A DNA stretch of 14,705 bases from an uncultured Chloroflexota bacterium (GTDB lineage Bacteria > Chloroflexota > Anaerolineae > Caldilineales > Caldilineaceae), in the NCBI GenBank assembly GCA_903858085.1, contig CAIOHJ010000221.1, positions 1 to 14,705 of the forward strand, given 5' to 3'. Within the stretch, counting starts at the first letter, position 1. Every line of letters begins with the position of its first letter. The notes below the pieces were generated by a model. It saw nothing but the letters and a program-made list of their open reading frames with translations, was not told the DNA's origin and searched no databases. Below are positions 7,202 to 14,705 of this stretch, in pieces. The translations under genes and the position numbers were made by a program.

Positions 7202-7249
7202 AGTCTTCCAGGACCCGGCGTCTGTGCAGATGCCGGGTCCTGGAAGACT
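7202..7249 (+). terminator. Very long hairpin (18-bp perfect stem) between binding-protein and permease genes
   Basis: AGTCTTCCAGGACCCGGC (7202-7219) and its exact reverse complement (7232-7249) enclose TCTG-TG-CAGA, which adds four more pairs beyond a G-U. The 48-base element is almost entirely stem and begins 5 bases after the previous hairpin. It ends 40 bases before the permease ATG with no T run. This site suits differential expression, with a high level of binding protein and lower levels of permeases, through mRNA end protection or attenuation. Confidence 0.65.
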
Positions 7250-7289
7250 CTGATCAACTGCGTCCCTGATCCACAAAGACAACCGATGC

Positions 7290-8207
7290 ATGATGGGTAC
7301 ACACGGATTCGAACGATTTTTGCCGCGTACACTGGCTGGGCGGCGCACCCTGACGGGCTATATTTTTATCTCGCCGTTTATCCTGGGCTTTCTGCTTTGG
7401 TTTCTGGTGCCGGCGGGTGTGGCCCTCTGGTTGACCGTCCACGACTGGAATCTGATTGCACCGCCCAAGTATGTGGGGGCAAAGCACCTGGTCAGCATGT
7501 GGGAGGACGACCGCTTCTGGACCTCACTGTCGGTGACGACCACCTACACGCTGGTGTCGGTGCCGGTCGGGTTGGTTTTGGGGTTTGGCCTGGCCCTGCT
7601 GTTGAACACCAAAATTCGGGGCATCAGCGTCTTCCGGACGATCTACTATCTGCCCAGCATCGTCCCGGCGGTGGCCAACGCTGTGCTGTGGGCCTGGATC
7701 TTCAACACCGAGTATGGGCTGGCCAACGTTGCCCTGCGGGCGTTGGGGCTGCCCAAGATCGCCTGGCTGCAGCAGCCAGAATGGGCGTTGCCTGCGCTGA
7801 TTCTGGTCGCCCTCTGGGGGTTTGGCAGCGGCATGGTGATCTATCTGGCTGGCCTGCAGGGGATTCCGGACGTTTTCTACGAAGCGGCGGAGATTGACGG
7901 GGCGGGCCGGCTGGCCAGGCTGCGCCACATCACGATCCCCTTGGTCTCCCCGGTCATCTTTTTCAACCTGATCATCGGGATCATTGGCTCGTTCCAGGTC
8001 TTCACGATAGCACGGCTGGTGACCAACGGCGGGCCTCAGAATGCGACATTGGTCTACGTTCTGTATATGTATCAGAACGCCTTTCAAAATCTGAAGATGG
8101 GCTATGCGGCGGCGCTGGCCTGGGTGTTGTTCTTGGTCGTCGTTGGGCTGACCTTGTTTGTTTTCAAATATGTGGGCAGTCGCGTGCACTACGAGGATGC
8201 GCATTGA
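7290..8207 (+). CDS. Sugar ABC transporter permease (MalF/UgpA-like)
   Basis: 305 residues, the usual length for this group. Six membrane spans are visible: about 21-45, 82-106, 117-139, 167-187, 219-241 and 272-293. The cytoplasmic EAA loop that docks the ATPase is present at about 198-221 (EAAEIDGAGRLARLRHITIP). The first span follows the basic N terminus FLPRTLAGRRTLTGY typical of the family. The ATG at 7290 has a second ATG right behind it and only weak purines (AAAGA) before it, so translation may be modest compared with the binding protein. It ends with TGA one base before the ATG of the second permease. It would form the heterodimeric channel with that protein. Confidence 0.93.
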   Translation: MMGTHGFERFLPRTLAGRRTLTGYIFISPFILGFLLWFLVPAGVALWLTVHDWNLIAPPKYVGAKHLVSMWEDDRFWTSLSVTTTYTLVSVPVGLVLGFGLALLLNTKIRGISVFRTIYYLPSIVPAVANAVLWAWIFNTEYGLANVALRALGLPKIAWLQQPEWALPALILVALWGFGSGMVIYLAGLQGIPDVFYEAAEIDGAGRLARLRHITIPLVSPVIFFNLIIGIIGSFQVFTIARLVTNGGPQNATLVYVLYMYQNAFQNLKMGYAAALAWVLFLVVVGLTLFVFKYVGSRVHYEDAH

Positions 8208-8208
8208 T

Positions 8209-9102
8209 ATGGCACAAAAACAGCGTGTGGCTTCTTCGGGGGCTGGTTTCCGCCCCCCCTTGCACAGGGTTGTCTGGGAAAGACGGCTGTGGCGCTTCCT
8301 GATCGTCGCAATTTTGTCGATCGGGGCTGTGGTGATGGCGCTTCCCTTTGTCTGGCTGGTGGTCAGCTCCTTCAAACCGCTGGAGAAGATCTTTATCTTT
8401 CCACCAGAATGGATTCCGGACCCCTTTCGTCCTGAAAACTATGTCGAGGCTCTGGTCTACAAGCCGTTTGGCTTGTACTTGTGGAACACGCTGCGGATCG
8501 TGGTCTTGAACCTGGCGGCGATCTTGCTGTCCGCCTCTTTTTGTGGCTACGGGTTTGCCCGCATCCGTTTTCCGGGCCGGGATTTTTGGTTTGCGCTGGT
8601 GCTGGCGACGTTGATGATCCCCTATTTTGTGTTGATGGTTCCCCAGTTCATCATGTTCACGCGTTTTGGCTGGATCGACACCTTCCATCCGTTGACCATT
8701 CCCTTCTTTTTTGGGGGCGGGGCCTTCAACATCTTTCTGTTTCGCCAGTTTTTTCGTTCGCTGCCCGAGGAACTGGCCGACGCCGGGCGTATCGACGGCT
8801 GCACCGAATACGGGATTTATTGGCGCATCATGCTGCCGCTCTCCAAACCAGCGTTGGCGACGGTGGCCATCTTCACCTTTCTGGCTGCTTGGAACGACTA
8901 CATTGGCCCGCTCCTTTATCTGCGTTCTGACTACAACTTCACCGTGGCGATCGGGTTGGCGACGTTTCGCAGCGTGATGAGCACGCAGTGGCACTTGCTG
9001 ATGGCCGCCTCCTCGGCGATGATTCTTCCTGTGATCCTTCTGTTCTTTTTTGCCCAACGCTACTTTGTGGACGGACTTGTCCTCAGCGGGCTGAAGGGCT
9101 AG
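8209..9102 (+). CDS. Sugar ABC transporter permease (MalG/UgpE-like)
   Basis: 297 residues from the ATG at 8209, chosen because GAGGA (8193-8197) lies 11 bases upstream and the previous gene stops at 8207. An in-frame ATG at 8197 is possible but sits too close to that site. Six spans are visible: about 30-52, 94-117, 126-150, 162-181, 214-236 and 264-284. The EAA loop is recognisable but divergent, ELADAGRIDGCTEYGIYWRI (188-207), followed by MLPLSKPAL. The extracytoplasmic segment after the first span, with PPEWIPDPFRPENYVEAL, is typical of MalG-type permeases. No ABC ATPase gene lies in the window, so a shared MsmK/MsiK-like ATPase encoded elsewhere is likely (inference). Confidence 0.93.
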   Translation: MAQKQRVASSGAGFRPPLHRVVWERRLWRFLIVAILSIGAVVMALPFVWLVVSSFKPLEKIFIFPPEWIPDPFRPENYVEALVYKPFGLYLWNTLRIVVLNLAAILLSASFCGYGFARIRFPGRDFWFALVLATLMIPYFVLMVPQFIMFTRFGWIDTFHPLTIPFFFGGGAFNIFLFRQFFRSLPEELADAGRIDGCTEYGIYWRIMLPLSKPALATVAIFTFLAAWNDYIGPLLYLRSDYNFTVAIGLATFRSVMSTQWHLLMAASSAMILPVILLFFFAQRYFVDGLVLSGLKG

Positions 9103-9118
9103 TAGAGGCGATTTGACG

Positions 9119-11029
<1,911 letters not shown>

Positions 11030-11032
<3 letters not shown>

Positions 11033-11064
11033 GAACAGAGACTGAGAACAGAGACTGAGAACAG
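11030..11064 (+). repeat. 13-bp tandem repeat, 2.7 copies, between the two hydrolase genes
   Basis: TGAGAACAGAGAC occurs at 11030-11042 and 11043-11055, and TGAGAACAG follows at 11056-11064. The first copy begins with the TGA stop of the upstream gene, so each copy repeats a stop codon; because the period is not a multiple of 3, the copies fall in different frames. The last copy ends 10 bases before the ATG at 11075, in the place where the ribosome binding site should be. Confidence 0.85.
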
Positions 11065-11074
11065 GCAACCGACG

Positions 11075-12925
11075 ATGACAAACTTGCTGCATCCTGTCCG
11101 CAGAGGGACGGTCAAGCTGTTGCCTGGCCTCTTTCTGCAGCGTTATCAGCTCAATCGCAGCTACATGCTCTCACTCAAAACCGAGAATCTGCTGCAGAAC
11201 CACTATTTGGAGGCAGGGCTGTGGAGCCCTGCCCACCGTCTGGAGGAGATCCACTGGGGGTGGGAGGCGCCCAGCTGCCAGCTGCGTGGCCACTTTTTGG
11301 GCCACTGGCTCTCTGCTGCAGCCTCGATCGGGGCTGCGACGGGCGACCAGGAGGTGAAGGGCAAAGCCGACTACATCGTCAGCGAACTGGCACGCTGCCA
11401 ACAGGAAAATGGCGGCGAGTGGGCAGGCTCTATCCCTGAGAAGTATCTGGATTGGGTGGCCCGCGGCAAGCCGGTCTGGGCCCCCCACTATACCCTGCAC
11501 AAGACGTTGATGGGGTTGTGGGAGATGTATGCTGTCGGCGGCAACGCGCAGGCGCTGGAGATTCTGGTGCGGTGGGCGCGCTGGTTCTACCGCTGGAGCG
11601 GCCAGTTCACCCAGGCGCAGATGGAGGCCATTCTGGAGGTGGAGACGGGGGGGATGCTCGAGGTGTGGGCCAATCTGTATGGGTTGACCGGCGATGCAGA
11701 ACACCAGCAACTGCTCCAGCGGTACGACCGGCGCCGCTTTTTTGACCCGTTGGTGGCAGGACAGGAAGTGCTCACCAACCTGCATATGAACACGACGATT
11801 CCTGAGGTGCAGGGTGCAGCGCGGGCCTGGGAGGTGACCGGTGACCCGCGTTGGCGGCAGATCGTGGAGGCCTACTGGCGCCACGGGGTGGTGGCGCGCG
11901 GCGCTTATGTGACTGGCGGGCAGACCAACGGGGAAGTCTGGTCGCCGCCCGGTGCGCTGTCGGCACGTCTGGGACAGCGCACCCAGGAACATTGCACAGT
12001 CTACAACATGATGCGTTTGGCCGACTCCCTGCTGCGCTGGAGCGGGGAGGCTGTCTACGCGGATTACTGGGAACGCAACCTGTGGAATGGCATCCTGGCG
12101 CAGCAGCACCCGGAGACGGGGATGATTGCCTATTTTTTGCCGTTACATGCGGGTGCCGAGAAGGTGTGGGGCTCTCCTACCGAAGATTTCTGGTGTTGTC
12201 ATGGCTCTTTGGTGCAGGCACAGACACGCTACACCGACCACATCTGGTATGAAGGGCAGGGGGGGCTGGTGTTGAGCCAGTATATTCCCAGCGAGCTGGC
12301 GTGGCAGCAGGCTGGGCAGCCGGTTGGTCTGCGTCTTACAGCTGACGCGCAGCTGGCCTCTGCCCATCGCCCGAACAGCCTGGCCTACACCCTGGAGGTT
12401 CAATCCAGCCAGCCGGTCGAGTTTGCGCTGCGTCTGCGTCTGCCCTGGTGGCTCAGCGGCGAGGTGGAGATTCTCTGCAACGGCGAACGCTGCGCAGTGG
12501 CGAGCGAGCCCTCTGGCTATGTCGAGCTGCGCCGGATCTGGCAAAACGATCGGATCCATCTGCTTTTCCCGAAAACAGTGGTGGCAGTGCCGCTGCCGGA
12601 CGAACCCAACCTGGTGGGGTTCATGGATGGGCCGGTGGTGCTGGCTGGCCTCAACCCGGGTGAGGAACGGATCCAGGTGCGCGGCAAAAACAACAGCAGC
12701 CATACGGCCCGCCCCAACCACCGCATCAGCGGGCTGACCCTGTACGGAGAAGCGAGCCGCCCCAGCACGTTTCTGGTCCCAGACAATGAACGGGAGTGGA
12801 GCTACTGGCGGGGGGACTATCGAACTCGTGGCCAGGAGCAAGCTGTCCGTCTGATTCCGCTGTACGAGGTGCGCGACGAGGTGTACACCGTCTACTTCAA
12901 CCTGCAGCCGCCTGCCAGCGCCTGA
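11075..12925 (+). CDS. Second DUF1680-type glycoside hydrolase (GH127/GH146-like, probable beta-L-arabinofuranosidase)
   Basis: 616 residues, distinct in sequence from its upstream neighbour but of the same superfamily. Hallmarks are PSCQLRGHFLGHWLSA near residue 66, TLHKTLMGLWEMY (140-152), GGQTNGE (281-287, with E286 a candidate acid/base), E305-x-C307 in QRTQEHCTVYNMMRLADSLL, and C374-C375 in DFWCCHGS. These give the Glu, Cys, Cys-Cys zinc/nucleophile set of the GH127/GH146 clan. The spacing E286 to E305 is 19, against 16 in the neighbour. No signal peptide is visible. A beta-sandwich C-terminal part (about 395-616) follows. It may remove a different linkage or chain length from the same imported oligosaccharide; the substrate is inference. 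It ends the operon, facing the amidase gene 60 bp away. Confidence 0.88.
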   Translation: MTNLLHPVRRGTVKLLPGLFLQRYQLNRSYMLSLKTENLLQNHYLEAGLWSPAHRLEEIHWGWEAPSCQLRGHFLGHWLSAAASIGAATGDQEVKGKADYIVSELARCQQENGGEWAGSIPEKYLDWVARGKPVWAPHYTLHKTLMGLWEMYAVGGNAQALEILVRWARWFYRWSGQFTQAQMEAILEVETGGMLEVWANLYGLTGDAEHQQLLQRYDRRRFFDPLVAGQEVLTNLHMNTTIPEVQGAARAWEVTGDPRWRQIVEAYWRHGVVARGAYVTGGQTNGEVWSPPGALSARLGQRTQEHCTVYNMMRLADSLLRWSGEAVYADYWERNLWNGILAQQHPETGMIAYFLPLHAGAEKVWGSPTEDFWCCHGSLVQAQTRYTDHIWYEGQGGLVLSQYIPSELAWQQAGQPVGLRLTADAQLASAHRPNSLAYTLEVQSSQPVEFALRLRLPWWLSGEVEILCNGERCAVASEPSGYVELRRIWQNDRIHLLFPKTVVAVPLPDEPNLVGFMDGPVVLAGLNPGEERIQVRGKNNSSHTARPNHRISGLTLYGEASRPSTFLVPDNEREWSYWRGDYRTRGQEQAVRLIPLYEVRDEVYTVYFNLQPPASA

Positions 12926-12985
12926 TCGGGTGCCCTGGGCCGCCACTTGAATAGACGGGAACAGCAGCTGGAGTAAAACAATCGG

Positions 12986-13702
12986 TCAGCGGTGGGCCAG
13001 CGCAGCTTCTGTGACCAGGCTGACCCGTTCCCAGAAGGCGTTGGCTGCAGCAGCAGGGGGGGCCACTTCCCCCAGACGCGCCAGCGCAGCCCGCAGCGCT
13101 GGCGGGCAGACTGGCACGCGCTGCGGAACCGGCTGGCCAGGATAGTTTTCTGCGAAGAAACGGGGCCAGTCAAAACACCACCCAGGGTCTGCCTTGCCCC
13201 GAAACCCTGCGATCTGCTCGTGGCCCAGAATGGCCTCTGCGCGCTGCAGCGCGGGATAGTGCTGTCGAAGATGGGCCACCGCAGCCGACAGGGTTGCGTA
13301 CTGGGCATCGCTGTAGGCAAAGAGGTTGCCGTTCCAGTTGACCAGCTCGATGCCCAGCGCAAAGTCGTTGAGCGCCGTCCACTGGGTGACGCCGTCATCC
13401 CAGCGGCTGACCCCTGCATGCCAGCCGCGCAGCGCCGTTCCCTGCCAGCAGGGAACACACTCGATGAGGGTGCCCTCTCTGTCGATGACAAGGTGGGCTG
13501 CTGCTTTGCGAGCAGGATCTCCAAAAATTTCCAGCGTGCGTGCCCGGTCGACCGCCGTGTAGTGCAGCACGAGAAAACGCACATCGATCGGTTGTGGATC
13601 GTGGTTTGGGCTGGCAAAGGGTTGCGGTGTGGGCATGGTCTGTGCTTTTCTCAAGAAAATTGGTACCTGCTCAGCCATAAAAGTCTGCTGAGGCGTGCTC
13701 AC
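12986..13702 (-). CDS. N-acetylmuramoyl-L-alanine amidase (Amidase_2, AmiD-like)
   Basis: 238 residues from the GTG at 13702, chosen because GGGAG lies 5 bases upstream; later ATGs at 13678 and 13636 would give 230 or 216 residues. The fold is Amidase_2: FLVLHYTA carries the first zinc histidine (H47), LGIELVN the expected catalytic glutamate (E119), and HEQIAGFRGKADPG the second histidine, lysine and aspartate (H161, K170, D172). The set matches the AmiD ligands His, His, Asp with a catalytic Glu. The enzyme cuts the bond between N-acetylmuramic acid and L-alanine in muropeptides. No signal peptide or membrane anchor is seen, so a role in peptidoglycan recycling, or lysis if released, is possible. 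It is convergent with the hydrolase operon and lies next to a transposase remnant. Phage origin is possible but not supported by other genes. Confidence 0.9.
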   Translation of the reverse strand: MSTPQQTFMAEQVPIFLRKAQTMPTPQPFASPNHDPQPIDVRFLVLHYTAVDRARTLEIFGDPARKAAAHLVIDREGTLIECVPCWQGTALRGWHAGVSRWDDGVTQWTALNDFALGIELVNWNGNLFAYSDAQYATLSAAVAHLRQHYPALQRAEAILGHEQIAGFRGKADPGWCFDWPRFFAENYPGQPVPQRVPVCPPALRAALARLGEVAPPAAAANAFWERVSLVTEAALAHR

Positions 13703-13729
13703 TTCAACTCCCTGTTCGGAGCCCCGACC

Positions 13730-13747
13730 GTAAGGGCATCTCCTTAC
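13730..13747. repeat. Short inverted repeat upstream of the amidase
   Basis: GTAAGG (13730-13735) and CCTTAC (13742-13747) are perfect 6-bp arms around six bases, next to the palindrome at 13750-13763 and 28 bases before the amidase start. It lies about where the end of the transposon could be, so it may be part of the element's terminal sequence. Confidence 0.35.
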
Positions 13748-13749
13748 CT

Positions 13750-13763
13750 AGAACATTTGTTCT
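13750..13763. promoter_or_regulatory. LexA-box-like palindrome AGAACATTTGTTCT
   Basis: Six-base arms AGAACA and TGTTCT surround TT. The core GAAC-N4-GTTC agrees with the Gram-positive SOS box (consensus CGAAC-N4-GTTCG), with outer bases differing. It lies 47 bp before the amidase GTG and 26 bp past the transposase stop, so it could serve the amidase as an operator. It might equally be part of the insertion element's end. Confidence 0.35.
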
Positions 13764-13788
13764 GGTGAGCATCGCCGGCGGCAAGCGA

Positions 13789-14705
13789 TTAGGGACGCAT
13801 AATTTGGTACATATCAGTGATCTCAACCAAATGTTGAAAGCCTTTCCACAACACGGTGACGCCGGGCAGGCCATCGCCTTTCCGGTTCAGGTAACCGCCC
13901 AATTGTGCGATCCAGCGCACTGCAGTGGCCAAGGGCGGTGGTTGTGCCGGGAGAGTGGCAACCCGGTGAATGCGGCAGTAAAGCGCTTGCCACTCTGCCT
14001 CATCGAGGAGCAGGGCACAGGATGCATCGGGCAAGGCGCGGGCCAGCATCGTGGCGTACAGAATACGCCAGGCGATGACACTGTGGAGGGCCAGGCAGCG
14101 TTTGAGGCGGTCGGCGGTGGCCAGTTGGCGGCTCTCGATGCGGCAACCACTTTTGAGGATTTTATGCCAAACCTCAATGCCCCACCGTGCAGCGTACCAA
14201 TCCAGCCGTTCCAATGCATCCGCAGTGGTGTGGATGGGCACCGTGGTCAGCAGCAGCCATTCGACCGCCGAGGCGCCTGGGGGCGGGTTGGGCTCATTGG
14301 CCCAGACACCCCACACTGTGCACGTGGGTGGTTGGTCTTTGGCTGGGCGTTTGCTGGGGCGCTGCAACGTGACCTCCCGCCAGCGGACTTCCAACTGCGC
14401 CTTGCGCGTCGGCTGCCCAGCACGGGCACCGACCTGGATCTGGACCGTCGCCGCCAACGGTGCTGCGGCCATCGTTGGCCACAGAGAGCGTTCGGGGGGG
14501 TCCGTTCTGCGATTCTGAGGGCCCGCACAGCAGGTCCACCGTGCTGGGCTGCTCAACCAGGAACAACTCATACAGATCCGCTTCCCGGTCGCCGACACTG
14601 ACAAAGTGCGTCTGTGGGGACTGCGCCTGCAAGGCCACCACGGCCTGCAGACTCGTCAGCCATTTCTCACTCTCTTTTTCTGTGATCGCACGGGCTCTGT
14701 GATCC
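13789..14705 (-). pseudogene. IS4-family (Tn5/IS50-like) transposase, frameshifted and truncated by the window edge
   Basis: The coding frame enters from the right edge and reads through EKESEKWL and SVGDREADLYELF; its first Asp (14590-14588) is the second catalytic Asp of the Tn5-type DDE triad. This frame continues to VDLL at about 14528, and the homologous sequence then resumes one frame over at QNRRTDPPERSLW (from about 14517). Ten bases at 14518-14527 occupy the place where about twelve are expected, giving a net loss of two bases. The second frame runs intact to the stop at 13789 and has the IS4 YREK signature, Y-x2-R-x3-E-x6-K (14196-14152; the Glu is the third DDE residue), and the end GGYLNRKGDGLPG typical of this lineage. 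The first Asp and start codon lie beyond the window. No terminal inverted repeats can be confirmed. Confidence 0.85.

Larger units (their letters stand above)
13725..14705 (-). mobile_element. IS4-family insertion sequence, partial (left boundary approximate)
   Basis: The transposase remnant implies an insertion element whose 5' part lies beyond the window. Its inner end must fall between the transposase stop (13789) and the amidase start (13702). That stretch contains two short palindromes (13730-13747 and 13750-13763), but no repeat of a known IS end could be recognised, so the boundary given is a guess. Confidence 0.5.

Noticed and set aside
7171..7249. CRISPR-like or tRNA-like structure
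   Set aside because: The two repeats are inverted, not direct, have different sequences, and lack a tRNA fold or spacer array.
13765..14601. 278-codon plus-strand frame over the transposase
   Set aside because: The minus strand carries the YREK and DREAD motifs; the plus frame resembles no known protein.

Overview
The window is GC-rich, densely coding bacterial DNA. The Tat-type lipoprotein sugar-binding protein, a sugar ABC transporter with no local ATPase, a cytoplasmic amidase, a ROK kinase and abundant hybrid two-component proteins suggest a Chloroflexota (Anaerolineae/Caldilineae-like) genome. That assignment is inference from gene style; no taxonomic marker is present.

Layout. (1) 1-608: 3' end of a polytopic O-antigen ligase/polymerase-like protein. 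(2) 659-2014: a GlcG/HbpS-family (DUF336) protein and a ROK-family sugar kinase, three bases apart and surely co-transcribed. (3) 2140-5536: two signalling genes that face each other and overlap at their 3' ends by 95 bp. One is a six-helix membrane hybrid histidine kinase with two C-terminal receiver domains. The other, on the minus strand, is a soluble HTH / kinase-like ATPase / receiver protein. (4) 5757-12925: a plus-strand sugar operon made of a solute-binding lipoprotein, two permeases and two tandem DUF1680-type glycoside hydrolases, the first a clear GH127 beta-L-arabinofuranosidase. A 220-bp divergent region with a small palindrome separates it from the HTH/receiver gene. (5) 12986-13702, minus strand: an N-acetylmuramoyl-L-alanine amidase. 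(6) 13789 to the right edge, minus strand: a Tn5/IS4-type transposase, frameshifted and cut by the window edge.

How it may work together (inference): the binding protein and permeases import an oligosaccharide, probably containing beta-L-arabinofuranose. The two hydrolases, which lack signal peptides, would cleave it in the cytoplasm. The divergent HTH/receiver protein and the convergent membrane kinase are natural candidates for a sugar-responsive regulatory pair. The energising ATPase is missing here and is probably encoded elsewhere.

The parts most worth a second look are the convergent overlapping kinase/regulator pair, with degenerate and complementary receiver domains and a palindrome inside the overlap; the pair of very strong hairpins between the binding-protein and permease genes; a three-copy 13-bp tandem repeat between the two hydrolases; and a LexA-box-like palindrome near the amidase start and transposase end. 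No tRNA, rRNA or CRISPR array is visible, and no gap between genes exceeds about 220 bp.
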